Of a stretch of 64,000 nucleotides of DNA, positions 1 to 14,525 are shown in pieces. The position numbers were made by a program, and so were the translations under genes. The notes beneath the pieces were generated by a model. It did not search any database. It had not been told where the DNA came from and saw only the letters and a list, made by a program, of their open reading frames with translations. This DNA is from Spirometra erinaceieuropaei (lineage: Eukaryota > Platyhelminthes > Cestoda > Diphyllobothriidea > Diphyllobothriidae), in NCBI GenBank assembly GCA_902702965.1, contig CACRXP010000019.1, positions 439,198 to 503,197 on the forward strand. The letters are read 5' to 3'. How positions within the stretch are numbered: position 1 is the first letter of the stretch; each line of letters opens with the position of its first letter.

Positions 1-559
1 TAAAACCAACAAAGCAAAACATACGCAAAATCAGACGGCAAATCCAATCACCCTACGAAAACATGTCAAGCAGCTTTCCCATTCTCAAACGATGGGCTCG
101 GCAATTCGGAACGTTCGACAACCAATCCGTCTGCTCTGCAAATCTCTCTTCTAACTTGCCAGCCATGACTATTATGAGGATTAATCATCCCACCAGAGAT
201 GATGATGCGCATAGTCCCAGTCAGCTTCGCCCCCCGGAGGTTATCAGGCCCTGCACAAGGTAATTAGGGAAAGTGAATTAGTAATTAAGGTGGAAAATGT
301 TGTTTCCCCGGGTCCAGACAAATGAACATTTTCCGCTTCTTTCGGGACTTCCAGACATCCAAAGTGCTCCTGTAACTTAGATTTCCGCGAGAAATAGGAA
401 AAGGAGCCGATGATTACTCAAACAATAAGTAGTCTTCAACGAAATAAACGACCATGATTAGAGAAGAGGACCGGTCGAACATCGGAAAAATTTGTTTATT
501 GCTCCGAACTTTCCACTTCGTGCAGGAGTCCATCCCCAAAGAGAGTAGCAACAGAGAGC

Positions 560-945
560 TATAGGGAGCACTGGCCAATCATCGATCAATGACACAGGAC
601 TGGCGTTGACTGCGCATGGCTCTGTACCCCGGCGGCAGACCGATACACCGATTGACTGAATTCTCATCTGGGGTCGAGGCCTCAACCAATTCTCGGCTTG
701 TCTTGTTTCCGAAGTGGACAACTACCTTAGCGGCTGCACAGTTCGTAGGTGAAGGTAGCCACTTGCGATAGTTTGTCGCCTCGTCGCATAGCCAGCTTAT
801 GTTCGCGTATGCCCGATCCGAGCATGGGTTCAGCCTGACCCGCGTAGCTACAAGAGTAGTTTAGGCACACGATGAGATATACCACCCCAGACGGCTCTTC
901 CGGATTTAACCGGTCTTTAATTTTCATGATGCTGTTGCGCATGGT
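560..945 (-). mobile_element. Penelope-like element, GIY-YIG endonuclease tail (decayed)
   Basis: The frame at 727-942 reads GVVYLIVCLNYSCSYAGQ and then IREHKLAMRRGD, the GIY-YIG endonuclease pattern of Penelope-like retroelements. After a frameshift near 725, SRELVEASTPDENSVNRCI continues the same protein. A related tail at 51150-51480 reads [19 protein letters not shown]. The frameshift and missing RT make it non-functional. Confidence 0.72.
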
Positions 946-1254
946 GGCTTTGAGTCGGTGTGCAAGTCCAACATCCGGTCGCTTCTGAGAATGCCATATC
1001 CTTGGTGGCGTTACTATTTGGCTCCTCCGAGGGCAGACGTATAGGCAGTGGTTTATAAATGCTGTCAGATAGCTATTCTGTATGAATTGGTCGAGGCGAT
1101 TAACGGGGCCTCACGTGCTTTTGCTCTCGGTATGCTGCTGCAATGAGTCTGGATCCGCTTGAAGAGCGTTCTCAAGCAGGTTCATCTACCAGCCACCAGA
1201 TGGCTGTTGTGAAAACTGAGAAGCTGGGTGGCGTTCGTTGCCCTCCTGCAAAGT

Positions 1255-1796
<542 letters not shown>

Positions 1797-1799
1797 TGC

Positions 1800-2568
1800 T
1801 ACTGCTCCTGCTGTTCTTGCCTTGTGGTAAGAAGACCTCCTTGGACAGGTTATGGAAATTCTGCAGCATGTCTTTCCTTACGTTAAAAAACGTGTGGTCA
1901 ACGAGACGGTACCAAAAACCGACCAATGTTGGATGAAGGCAATCTTTTCTAGCTCTTGTAGGATCAGTTCTGTCACTGAACGGGAGACCGATGGGCCCAT
2001 TGGAGTTTTCTTGATTTCTTCATAGGTCTCTCCAACAAAAGTGAAGTAAGTTTATTGGCAGACCCCAGACAGCCTCATAAGTGCACTCTGAGTTTCGTTG
2101 TACGCCTCTTCAAGTCTCTTGCGCAAGATTTCGTGCACCAGGTTTGGCAGGATGGATGTGAGTAACAGCGTCACATAGAAGGAGACCATGATTTCGCCCG
2201 ACTGAATCCTCCGATCTCGGAGGCCTATGAGGAATTGAGAGGCTGGTTGAACCGAGATAGTCGTATTGCCCTGAAAGAACTTCAGTTTTGAGTACACCCA
2301 CTTTGCCTTCTGGGGCAACGATTGGCCGCAATCAGACATGTGGTTTATGGATTTTTGGCAGACTATAGAATCGACACAGAACGGTGTCAGCTGTTTCCAT
2401 TTGACGCCATTCATTCCTCGTCAAAACATGTTTATGCCGGTATTTTCTATGCGGTTTATTCAGCCGATTCGTTGCTGCTTTGCTTTGTGAGTTCTGTCCT
2501 GATCTGTAAAAGTCTCTGTCATCAAGCGGAGTCTTAATTTTAACATTATACTCTTCTCGGTTCATCAT
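1800..2568 (-). mobile_element. Penelope-like element, reverse transcriptase fragment (decayed)
   Basis: In minus-strand order the pieces read VLCRFYSLPKIHKP, FLIGLRDRRIQSGEIMVSF, GETYEEIKKTPMGPSVS, LEKIAFIQH and KDMLQNFHNL. This is the order of RT motifs in Penelope-like elements. The pieces are in different frames, and the catalytic YVDD box appears as LVDH. It has the same strand and family as the tail at 560-945 and may be one element broken by the CTG array. Confidence 0.75.
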
Positions 2569-3379
2569 AACAGTCCGGCTGGCCTGTGCACCATTTGCAA
2601 GGAAGTAATACGTTACCGGTTGCCGTCGATTGTTTCAGCTCTCCCAAACATAACTTCCACGGCTACAATGGAACCCACCGGGTCGCTCTCTGCGACGTTA
2701 AAACTAGCAGGTACTGCTCCGTTAGCTCTTTAGACGATAGGTTGTAGACCAAGTTCGAGCTTCCCATTTCTGCTGATTTCAGCTTAGCCGGTTTCCGTCT
2801 CAAAACTTCTCTCTTTTAAGCTCGTTTATGATGTCCCGGAGAAGAGATCGTCTTCCCAAGCGTTCTGTACTGCATAAGCATGCTAGTAGGGCGAATTACT
2901 GTCAACCCAGAATTTCAAAGAAGACGGCTAATCCGCTCTGCGTCGTGCGAGGGGTTTTGGTATTGACATTCAGATGACCCATCAGAGGTCAGATTTCGCG
3001 AAACCAGGGAGCCGGCAACAGTCGCGGACAAATGGCCAGGCAGTTGCCCTGACGCAGTGATCTAGTGCTACTTTAGTATCTACAGCAGGTGATAGAGATG
3101 GTGCGTTTTGTTCACTTTTGCCAGTGCTACTTACTGTGCAGCAGGTCCCGTTCGACTCGTGACAGTCGGCAACCGCGAGGACGTCCACGTAGAGCAGGAC
3201 CATGTCGTCTAGAACACACAGCCCTCATCTACCACAAAATCAAAGCAAACGCCGGAAGTGACAAGGTACTATCCAGTGTCTTCATATTGCAAGAATTTAT
3301 GCCTCTCCGTTCGCACCCAGTCCCATCCTACTGCGTGGCTCGACATCATCGTCGGAAGGAGACAGCTCGTTGCCTACAA

Positions 3380-3620
3380 CTCATGCGGAGCGACAGTTCG
3401 ACCGTTGTTTCCGACTATGTGCACCGTGTGCTCCGCAGTGAAGTGAGGGCAGGCAGGGTGACTTGAGCGTGATTTCTATTATAGTGATAGTGGTCTTTCG
3501 CTGCATCTGCCTCACTCTCTCCTCCCTCACGTCGGACTGATGTCAAGACAGAGTCAAGAAGGACACAAATATATGACACGGCCGGGCCCACACCTAGGCG
3601 TACCACTTCACACCCCCTGG
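3380..3620 (+). repeat. dispersed repeat family copy ending at the TGG array
   Basis: Shared segments include gcgacagttcgaccgttg, gtgacttgagcgtga, gatgtcaagacagagtcaaga and cacacctaggcgtacca. Related copies are at 34400, 48180 and 49375. Confidence 0.6.
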
Positions 3621-3668
3621 TGGTGGTGGTGGTGGTGGTGGTGGTGGTGGTGGTGGTGGTGGTGGTGG
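3618..3668. repeat. (TGG)17 array inside a dispersed repeat
   Basis: A pure TGG run follows the dispersed-repeat sequence cacacctaggcgtaccactt. The minus-strand poly-Thr frame is an artefact. Confidence 0.95.
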
Positions 3669-4310
3669 CGGCGGGAGGGAGGCAGGGATCCCAGATGACG
3701 CGACGTAGGCCGGCAACTGGACCTGCCACCACACCTCGAATGGTGGCACTCGTTATGGTGCGCATTTCTGGCAACGCCTGCCAGAATTCAATGTGGATCC
3801 CGTGTTGGTCCAATGCACCTACCGCGTGGAGCACGCATGCAATGACTAATCAAAGTGAAACTAAGCGGCCAAAAACTCACTCCGCCCAGACGAGTAAACC
3901 GCGGCCAGTCCTCCGGCGCGGGATCTAGGCGCACGGTTCGAAAAGCGTGGAGTTCACTGCGCTCAAAGAGGGTAATGTCATAGGTAAAGGAGGTGAGCAG
4001 GTCAAGGAAATTGACCTCGATCAAGAGTTGGAAGTTGCCGAATCCATCTTCCTCAATGGCGAAGGGGGCCTTGCGAACAACTAAGTAAAAGTGGAAGAAA
4101 ACAGATGAAGTGTGGAGGGTGGGGATGAGGACAAAGGCTAACGTTTTTTTTCTCAAACAAATTTATAGTATTCAGTCAGTGGATGATATGGAAGCCAACG
4201 GAAAAGTGCCCAGTAATCATCACTTATAAGGCAATGACGGTGCATTAGTAATAACAACAGTATTAACGGAAGTAAAGACGGCGGTAGCAGTAGAGGTTGC
4301 AGTAGTAATA

Positions 4311-4491
<181 letters not shown>

Positions 4492-5261
4492 CAGCTCCCA
4501 ACTTCGCGTAATCTACTCAAACTAGTGTCCTGAAGCTTATCATTACGGACTACACATGAGAGGAAGGCTGACAAAGATGAGGCAGATTGCGTTGGGCACT
4601 TCCAAAATTCAAGAATGCATCGCCGGAAGGGCGGCTGTTTGGTACACGGTGTAGTAATCGGCCTTTGTGTCAAAAACATGGCAGTGACACGACTGGCTTT
4701 GAAATTTCGAGTCTCCGCTGAAAAATTTGGGAAAAGTCTAACTGCAAGAGATGCACCCTTTCGTGTAGCACAGCTTTCTGTACAGCGACGCCAATTACAA
4801 AGGTGTATGTTCTTACTTTGTTTGGGATTCTCGAAGGTGTCATGCAGCTTGAAGGTGACCTTCTCAACAAAGGCCGAAAGGGGGTACTTCTTGTTCCAGC
4901 TCTCTACATAGCAGCGCCAATGATGGGTCTTGGTAATGGTAGGTTTCGACTTGCGGTGGACACTGTGGCCCACTTTGAACACAAAGAGAGCCTATCGGGA
5001 AAAAAGAAGAATGGCTTTGACATTTTTAGACTAACGATCAGTATATGTAATCATAACAGAAGAGGTCATACGACTCGGTTGACTATTCGGTCAGGATCAA
5101 ACGATTCAGATGATGGTCTCAACTGTTCCATTGAAAAAGCCAGCCAAAGACAGGGAGAAAACGATCTTGCCGCAGGCTCTATCCCCGCGCTTCTAGCAAG
5201 AATACTGGAAAGAAGACAGTGATTATGGAGGTGGTGACTGCAGAAAATTGGGAGGACGACG

Positions 5262-5336
5262 AATATGAAGAAGAAGAAGAAGAAGAAGAAGAAGAAGAAG
5301 AAGAAGAAGAAGAAGAAGAAGAAGAAGAAGAAGAAA
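5262..5336. repeat. (GAA)24 array
   Basis: An uninterrupted purine run of GAA units follows gacgacgaatat. It can form triplex DNA in principle. Confidence 0.95.
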
Positions 5337-5847
5337 GAGGAGTGAGAAGAAGATTGAGCAGGCTGGGGAGCAGATAAAATAAACGGGGTAGTGACTCGCG
5401 TGCATGAGTCGGAAGGTTACTGATTGAAATAAGCACCACCGGTTCAGTTATCTTATTTCGCTAAATTGACATAAAGACGCAGAAGTGAAAAGCCCTAGAC
5501 AGACGTAATCAGAAAGTGTCTGCGGCTGCTAGCAAGGAGGGTAGAGCTAGTAAAGGAGACACTTTACAGACCTGTTTGTCACCGCCCATGCAAGGTCCAG
5601 TCGGTCAGAAGGGGAAAGGGACGCCTGGGGCAGCAGGAGTTCCGTGGTGGATAAAAGGACCTAAAAACTACGGGAGGAAAAAAATAGGCATAGAAAACAT
5701 CCGACAATTTTCGGAAGGCCTGAGCACATTCAGCGTGCGACAAGACCGAAAATGTCCTTTATTTTCATATATCTCAACCCTACTAAGAATGTTTATCAGC
5801 AAGACTAAAATTTGTACAATTCAAGATATGGTCTCTATTACAAAGTT

Positions 5848-6176
5848 GCGTTCGCAAATAGCACGCGATCCAGGCTAACCAATCAAAGTGCAGACATTCC
5901 AACCCTGGCGCCCAGAGTCCAACAGCGCACAGTCCTTGTCATGCAAAATTTAGCCGTCCGTCTAAAGTCCGAATCCCAGGCTCCTGCCATCGGAGAAAAA
6001 AGTGTGCGTTTGTGAATAACACGCGAGCCAGACGAACCAATCGAGTATAGACGCTATCAATATTATACTGTAACGTACAGACATTCTACCCCTGGCGCCC
6101 AGAATCCTTGTCATACAATACACAATTTAACCGTCCGTCTAAAGTCCGAGTTCCAGGCTTCTGCCATCGAATAAAA
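5848..6176. repeat. tandem duplication of a ~158-base unit
   Basis: Unit 1 (5848-6005) and unit 2 (6006-6176) share cacgcga, aaccaatc, ctggcgcccaga, cttgtcat and ccgtccgtctaaagtccga in order. Unit 2 carries about 20 extra bases (tatcaatattatactgtaac). No coding frame is shared. Confidence 0.8.
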
Positions 6177-9100
6177 AAAGGAAATTCCCAGAGCTCAATT
6201 GCCACCGCAGACTCTATCACAGTGGCCCATACGACACCCCTCGCCGATGCGATAGGGCAACCGTCTTCTCCGAACCAGCCAATGACTGAATGAGGGGTAT
6301 GACTACGGAGACGCAATAGCAGCGCATCTGTCGTTTCTGTGCGCGCTAGCATCAACTGCTAGACAAAGGAACACTAGAACCTTCCGCTCCCAGCTGCAAG
6401 AACTGACTGTAGGACTCCCTCGCCATGGTCCGCTGATTGTTGGCCTTAAATGGAATGGCCAGAATGAAACAGACAACTCCTCAAATAACCACCTTATTGA
6501 TCGATTTAGACTAGCTTCCTGATAAGACAATACTGCAAGAATGTTAGGCTTCTCCGCTCTGGATCGGTCGAAAATAGCCACAAACTTTTGAGGTGAAGTA
6601 GCGATTTCTCCAAAACGCCAGCGGCACTCGAAAAATCTACTAACTAATTCACCATGTTAGTGGTAAGCCGCTTGTACTGAGGAAAGATGTATATCGCGGT
6701 AATGGTAATTTTATTGCTGACAACTCGGCCAGGATCAAGCGATGCCGCGGGCAATTCGAGTGTCTTCTCGACTTTAACAACAAAACCTGCAGGGAAGTTT
6801 TGTTCTTCCCCAGTCTATGTAGTGTCATATGATCCTTTTTTCCAGGAAACGATGTCGTTGCAGTACTGTGACTGCGCTCGAAAATAATATTATCTTCTCT
6901 AAAACCTATGAATTGTGTCTCGACACTCTGCCTTCCGAAATCCATGAGGCGCGTGGGCGGGCACACTGAGGTGGTATAGATCCTTTTAAGTGGTCCTCAG
7001 CCCTCCTTACGTCTTCCTTCAGGAATGGGAATAAGACTGTGAATAGGGGTTGCAGTAGCACAAGGTCTTTGCCATTGCCATTATCAGAAGATTTCAAATT
7101 TCGAGGGCGAGACTTAACTAAGGCGAGGTCTGCGCCAAAGGTAGATGTGATCATCGAACATTTTCTCAAACACCATCAAGACCACCGATAAACGACAGTC
7201 AACTGTTCGTTTGACTTCGCTGTAGCTTACAACTCCGTCTATCGAGAGTCTTCGTTGGTGAGTGGGGGTGAACGGTGTGTCGCAAAAAATATTCCTTTAA
7301 TCAATGTGCAAAAAGTCTTTACTACTGCACGAATTCGGACCCACAGCTAGCTCTTTCGACTGTTAGATGTTTAGTCCAGTCTTCTATGAAGTTAAAACCT
7401 GTTTACTAACATCAACGACTGAACTATCGGGAGAAGTCGATGTGATTTCGACTTTGTCCGACTTGCTTCGAAACATCGAGTGACCTCAATTACAATGACA
7501 GTATCGCGCTCAAAAGTCAAGCTGCGGTGACCTACAGGACATAGTGTATTGGGTTAACAGTGTCAACATATAAGTTGACTTAACTATTAACGTTGGGTAG
7601 ATTCAAGTGATTTCGCTCTGAGTCTTGGGCCGGGAGAAAGCACATGTCGGCATTAGCGACTGTTAGTTTAAAGAAGAGCGAACTTCCAAGAACTTCGGGG
7701 AGAACTGGTGGTCAAATATATAAAGATACCACTGTCAACATCGATATTGCTGACAGGCTCTCGTGGGACCTCGAAAGTGTCAACGCATTCATCGTAGTTC
7801 GTCCGCACCGGACATCCACCCGGTCAGTCCCCTTGTGCAGTTGCAAACGCTGGAATGTGTGCACTGTGCGACGCTAGAGGGTCTAGACCACAGTCGTCCA
7901 CAGACGATTCCTAGAGTGAAGCACACGGACTTCATCTGAAATGGAATAGTCCGCACTCGCTGCAACACCTCGAGGGCACCTGAGGATAACCAAGAAAGGA
8001 CATTGAGATGATTTCATGATCCATCGCATAATTTCAGTGCTACTGCCCTACATCCGATACCGACGTCCTGCCTGACACGGAGGCTCATGACAAGCCCTTT
8101 TCGGGAGTGGCATGTTTCAGCTCAACTAAGCGGCAATGTGCACCCGTTCTTTTCACACGTACTTGGCTGTCTGAGTGATTGCGCCCTCAAGGCATTTGTC
8201 ACACCCTAGCCCTAAGTGAAACTCCAACCACTGATAAGGAATACTACACGAGACGTGGATAGAGTCCAGGACGGGTGTGATAGCCGTGCTTGGTGAGCCT
8301 GATGAACTACCCTATAAGCGTTATCAACCAAGCGAAAAAAGTTGACGCATTAGGACAATCAGATACAAATATCCGTCCGCTTATTTTACACGAAAGAGCT
8401 CAAGTCGAATTTTTGGCTTGAGAATTGAAGTTGGAAGTCAAATTAAGTCTAACTTCTCATCACCGTCTGTCTATTTATGTGTAAAGAGCTTTAGTATATA
8501 TAAAATCTTCTGTAAAACGGTTCTCTCTCGCTTTCGACTTAGATTTGCATGCCTAGTCACTTCCGTCATGTCAGGCTTGTTTACCTTGACCTAATACAGT
8601 TGGAAGTCTGGTCTAAAAAGAAAGACTTGAAACATCGGGTGCAATTGCACCAAAATCCACTCTTACGTAAGTACTTAAGTAAGGGTGGATTTCGGTGGGA
8701 ACGAGGCGTCGAATTGGTAAATAAAAGTGAATCTAAGGTCACCAAAACAACACTAACTGATATTCGCACGATTTTCAATTTAAGACGATAGCACTATAGA
8801 GAAACAGACTTGTAACCCACAGCTGGTCTCCAGAATAAAACGTCCAGCCCAACCAATTTAAACTACGCGTTTGCCCTCTACGTCAAACTAAGACTTCACA
8901 AAGTAAGTCCATATTCGACAGCCGAATAATCCGAAAATGTGTGTGCTTAACCATAAAAAAGGAATATAACGCGCTAATTGAGATAAGAATAAAGTAAATT
9001 AAGTGCGATTAATGACGACAATAAAGAAGCACTCAGAGGCATAATAACTGATAGAACATACAAAGTCCTATTAAAAGCATGCCGTCATCACCAAACATCA

Positions 9101-9900
9101 AAAGAATAAAAAGATCATCCACTTAATTTGTGGAATGAAAAAGCGGTAAGCAATTAATAAAGACTCATTAGCTGTGAGCAGGTAGCTAATTAGCGCTTTT
9201 GCGCATTTTCTCAACACGATATAAGGTGATTAGATTATATAGTGGATATATAATGGTGTAACGCAGTTTTCGAAAATTTCTTTGCCTGCCATAAGGGTCT
9301 ATGCTGCTGTTACTAAATCGAGCTTCCTCTAGGGTCTGTTTAGGCACAAGCTTTAGTCGTTAGGGTCTCAGATGATGCATTTAAGTACTTTGGTCAAGTA
9401 TCAAAGATGAAAATTGCCTTTTTAAGTTGACGCTGCTACTTTAGTGCAGGAAACTCGCAAAAGTACCCTTTGAGATCAGTGTATGCCGAGAAGTTTACGG
9501 ATGTCATCCGCAAAAATACTCACATAGTGGCTCCAAGGAAAACGTGTCATAGTTAATTACTGATTTACAGGTTTGTCGTGTGGCTTGTGACCCTTTTTTC
9601 CGTCCACAAAAAGAGGGGCGACGACAAATTTTGCGTCATTTAGGCAATCGACATGAATCTTTGCTGTTGGGAAAAGAAAATGCGGCCGAATGTTTCTAGG
9701 AACGTGGTTTAAATGACATTCGACGTCCCATAAAGTTGGTTGAGCGAAATCTTCCTGACTAGTACGTCGCAGAGCACGAACAAAACTTGTTTTACACACA
9801 GATTTGAAAAGATTAATGCAAAACCACATGTTTAACGGCAAAAAATATGACATCCAGGGTCAACGAACGTGAAGATGTTTGTGGAAATATGATTTCCATT
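6177..9900. other. intergenic region without recognisable gene
   Basis: The short open frames here show no family motif and both strands are rich in stops. An imperfect palindrome lies at 8654-8694 (aaatccactcttacgtaag against its complement). Nothing else is supported. Confidence 0.5.
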
Positions 9901-11466
9901 CTGGAAACTTCAGACAACCAACACCATTTTCAGGATCACCCGGAAAATTATAATGCCAAAGGACCCCTCCACGTATAGTAGAATAAAACACAAGTACGTC
10001 TGCCTCGGCTGCATTCACAGGGACAGATATGAGGAGAAAATTCGGATAGGCCATCAAAGCCCTTATTTTCCAGTTTAATAATCGCATACCATGTCGATGA
10101 AATTGGGCTGAAAGGCAATGTTCTCCGCGGTGAAATGTGCAGTAGGATTGCACGCGAATTCAGCGCAACCGCACATGTAAACATATGGCGCTGTATACAT
10201 ATTTCAAGATTTATTGCTCCCAAGGTGCTGCCCTCAAAGTCTCCTCAGAATCATTGTGTAGATCAGGCCATCCGTCGGTCGGTTGAATGCGCATGTGAAA
10301 AGTTGGTGCATTTAAAATAACAATTATTTGGACTCTGACGGAGTAAACTACAAGATACCAGCCCTTTCCAATATGCGCAGGCGTATTTTTTCATTTGTCT
10401 CCTTGGCGTTGGGAGTGACAGATAACCTCCGTAAAATAAAGGCATGATGTTTCCTGGCGTCATCTATGGCGAAAAACGACTGAAGGCAGTGCGTTTCTCA
10501 ACGCTGCGTTTGTTTAGTATGTAAAATGGTACAGATGGACGGCACATACCACACTTATCGTCATAGACTTGCATGGTATAACATAATGATAATTGACAGG
10601 CATTGTAATGTGCAGTTTGTGTTTTATGCAATCGTACACAAAGAAACTTCCGGAACGAACGAGTGCGTCGTAAGGAAATTTTATTGATGTGCCCTGCTAC
10701 CAAGAAATTACGGACAGTTTTCAATGTCATGGATGTCAGAAAATCCAGGGCTTGGAAACTCACTTTTCCTAGAAATGAGATTCTTATCTTATTTCGTACA
10801 TTTCACGTACTTCATACTTTTAGGCACAGAGATAGCTGCCTTAGCGATGTACACTGCCAAACCGTCTGTGAGTGTCCTAAGTCTTATAACGTATAAATAT
10901 GTGATGCGCACATTGAAAATGATATTCCGGAATTATGGTCTAATGTCCCACAAACTTTGTTGCCATGTAAATGCCTATAGGCCTACGGTGTTCGGGCACA
11001 AGTTATCACCTTTGGCGATGAAATGCGAATAAGACCGAGAGATAAAGCTGTGTCTCTTGGTGGTGGTGCAGACGTTACATAAACCTAACTGACCGTCTAA
11101 ATGGTCCGATTGCCGTTCAACATTCGAAGCAAGTTGATGGTATAAGGGTGGAATACGCAAAATGCTGTTGTCGCAGATAGCATGATAGTTGGCCCAGGCA
11201 CGTCGCGGTAAAATCTCAGAGGTTCAGTGATGTTCATTTAATGTTTCATTAATGTTGGGTCAATACGGATCTCAGAGGTTGTCAGCGCATGCGTCAGATA
11301 TATTTATCAAACAACTTGATGTCCACAAAGGAGTCAAATTTAAGAGCGAATGTGTGGACACGTGTTGTTTTAGGCTTTTTTCAAACTAGGAGCTGCCGTG
11401 CGTCCACATAGTCAGTTGAGTAGCTGGAAACGGCGTTGATCCTCGGTTCGCTCCGACAGGCTGTAG

Positions 11467-12664
11467 ATAGATAGATAGATAATTTTTATTAAAGACCCGT
11501 CGGGGTCACATCAAAGCAAGTTAAAATAAATTTACATGCGAGTTTTAGACGAGGTAGGCCGAATCTTTACAAAATGCAATTCATAGTTTCTAAATTAGAA
11601 GTCCATTGAGAAACATGATGATTGAGGGGTGAAAAAAACTCCTTTGAAAAAGTTAAAAATGATTGGATTAATTTTACAGGAGAAAAAAATCCCTCTTTAA
11701 AAATAATAACAGAAAAAAGCGGGCAGGACTGGCCTGTAGGTGGCGGTATATAACGGAATGTTTTCGGTCATCGTCAGGGTAGCAATAAATGTCCGCCTTG
11801 ATGGGTACGAATGTGGGTCAGACAGGACTGGCTTGCAAATGGCATTGTATACGGGATTCACAACTGAGATCGTCTGGGCAGGATTGGTACGCCGCGTCAA
11901 AGAGGCCAGACGAGAGGAACCGAGATGCGATCGGCCACAGCACGCTTTGAGCTCAGCCGAGCAGTGAGGAAGGGAGGTACGACCGAACTACTAGTAAACA
12001 GTGAAGACTGAGGGTTCCGCCGTGAGTGTCGACAGACCGCATGGGGTCGGAATGCGGGAGATGACATCAAAAACCGCGAAAATTGTCGCTATGGGGGAGG
12101 AGTGATAGCAGTGGATTTAGAAACCAATTCACAACAGGGGTTTCTAATGACATAATTAAGAGTTACCACTTAATCTACCACTAAATACCAGGAGGACCCT
12201 TCTCGAAGTCAAGAATCTGAGTGTTCGGGAATGAGACCGTTAACAGTGCCTTTATGCTTTCCGGTGTAAGATGGTTGCGCAATTTCGACTTGAATATCAG
12301 TAACCTAGGCGATAATCTAATTTCAGGCGGAAGATTATTCCAAAGGAAGGCATAATTGGAAGCAAAGAAGAGGGAGCGCTTAGATGTAGTACAAAGAGGC
12401 GGCGGAATCACCATGCAGGAGTTGCGCGTGGCATAAGACCGATATCTCGGAGTGAGAGTGTCAATGTGCGGAAGACTGGAGCTAGAGTTGATGCGAAAAA
12501 GGAAGCAAAGGCCAACTTCGAGTCTTCTAACCCACAAAAACTTCATGTTCGCCGGCTGACATCTCTGAGTATAAGAAATGCTGGACGAAGCTTGAGAGAA
12601 CAGTTTCCGAGTGAAAACCCTCTGAACATTTTCGATTTTATTACGGTCGCAGGCGCTCATTAAA
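11467..12664 (-). mobile_element. 5'-truncated LINE (CR1/jockey-type) insertion with GATA tail
   Basis: The minus frame 12181-12660 encodes the C-terminal part of a non-LTR ORF2: IENVQRVFTRKLF, IDTLTPRYRSYATRN, and YAFLWNNLPPEIRLS followed by IFKSKLRNHL. The element ends with ttaataaaaattatc and a short (TATC)n tail at 11467-11482. Copy B lacks exactly this segment, so the insertion is defined by comparison. The RT domain itself is missing because of 5' truncation. Confidence 0.85.
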
Positions 12665-14164
12665 CCGAAGACTCTTAAGATGATTGCTATGTAAAGCAGG
12701 CGATTCCGCCAAAGGAACTGCAAACGGTACTCCTGTGGATTTCTAAAGCCGTTTGTCGTCATATCCCGTAGAGGTGCGGAAGACGAAGGGGAAGTCAGCG
12801 TAGTTTCAGTGGTTATGCTTTGTTTTATAAGACTGAAGTATAAAGGGCGGTATGCAAGCGTTGAATAGGACACCAACAGATCGTATTGGTGCTACAAATG
12901 ACAGGTTGTTCCCCGACCTCGTACTAGGTCACCAACAGTAACTCACTCTACAACTGGAGATAGCAAACTCGAGGTTGGATATGGCTGACTGATGACGGGT
13001 AACTAGGCCCTATTAAAACACCGATTATATTTCTAATAAAGAAAGCATAAAATAGACGAATGCACGTATAAAATCGAATGAACAACAGCTAAAATTGAAA
13101 AACAAATGAATGCGAAAAGCGTTAGTGTCGCCGAGTAAACTTGCAGAGCTGACGAAGAGAGTGCTTATGGCAGGTATTAAGGGCAGAAATTTCGATATAT
13201 AGATACGGCACCTGTCTCTTAATAAACGTGCTTAGTTGTTGGTATTGCCGCAAAATCATTAGTTTAGAATTGGTTTATGGGCTTACTGGTGTCAAAGAAG
13301 GGAAATCAACCCGTCCGTTGTCAGTTTCATTTTCCAAAACGGCGTTAATTACCCATAGGAGATGCAAATATATCAAAGAGAGAAATTATTATTCATGAGC
13401 GTCACATTACAATGACCGGAAAAGTGAATGTGGGTGACAGACACACCTATCATAAGGAAATTTTACTTTTTGGAACATAATCACGTGTTGGAAGTGTTCG
13501 GTTGCTGACTGAATTTGACGTAATAAGTCGTTGCGAGTCCTTATTTTACAGTGGAAATGATCAACTGAATGTACATCTTGTCCCATCATCCAGTGGACTT
13601 CTAGAGCTAGCTTTTGCATAATATGGAAAAGTTGATTTTCTGAAGGAAGAAATAAATTTGTTTTCTAAAGTACAGGCCTTGGAAAGAAAGACTACTCCAT
13701 AAGTTACTGCCAATCAGAGATGGATTGCCTGGAGTCTTGCATGCGTTTCGATACGGCTTCGCGTGGGCATTTTGCGATTTCACAGGGTATATATTTAGCA
13801 CACAAACCATTATGATGGAGTGGCGTTGGACGTGCAGTTGTTACTGTAGGTGTGCTGTGAAGCGCAGCCTATACGGGTCTATAACTCAACCTAAATCATC
13901 GTAGCTTCCCCCTACCTAGAAGTAAGGAACACCTGAATTGTTCTTCCCGACTTTAAATCCGGATATCAACCCGACGTTAGTAACATCGGAGTGCATAAAA
14001 CTTTGTTCCTAAGAAAACCCCTTAAAAAGATAATATTCACTGAAATTCTGGACGTTTGTCAAACTTACCAGCCTTTAGCCTCTTCTCAATATTGACTTTT
14101 ACCCGAAAGACCTGGCAAAACTTGCCATTTTGACTTTCTTAATTTTATTACTTCAGTATGCAAT

Positions 14165-14360
14165 GAAGTGAAGTTAGCGGCAATTATCTACTTTGAGTTT
14201 AATAAAGCTTTCGATAAGGTGCGCGCAGCCGTCTTTTAGCTAAACTCATAGACCTTGACATTAGTTATCCCCAACTCGACTTCCGTGCGTCCTTTACATC
14301 TGCCCGCCAGAGGGATATCATGGTTGGTAATTTTTACTCGACGCCTCACTCGATCACGAG
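14165..14360 (+). pseudogene. relic of a non-LTR reverse transcriptase (copy A)
   Basis: The plus strand reads IIYFEFNKAFDKVRAAVF, the RT motif DF(N)KAFDKV, and is then broken by stops. It is cut by the LINE 3' end at 14361. The paralogous relic continues in copy B. Confidence 0.6.
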
Positions 14361-14525
14361 TTCAGTTCAGTTTATTGAGGGAAATAGGCGTAAGCCTTTG
14401 AGTACCCTATTTGCAACGTAAAAAATGTGTGGTGTACAGATAGATGTTCTGGGCTGAAATAGTTCGAACACGCCCATAATGGTGGGACAAAATGAGAAGG
14501 AGTTACAGGGGGTGAGCTCGACTTC

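Larger units (their letters stand above)
10106..14360 (+). repeat. segmental direct repeat, copy A
   Basis: This copy runs parallel to 19081-22115 with roughly 95-97% identity by eye, from aattgggctgaa to ctcgatcacgag. Compared with copy B it has one 1.2 kb insertion (11467-12664), and it stops at the 3' end of the LINE at 14361. No conserved reading frame spans it. Confidence 0.9.
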
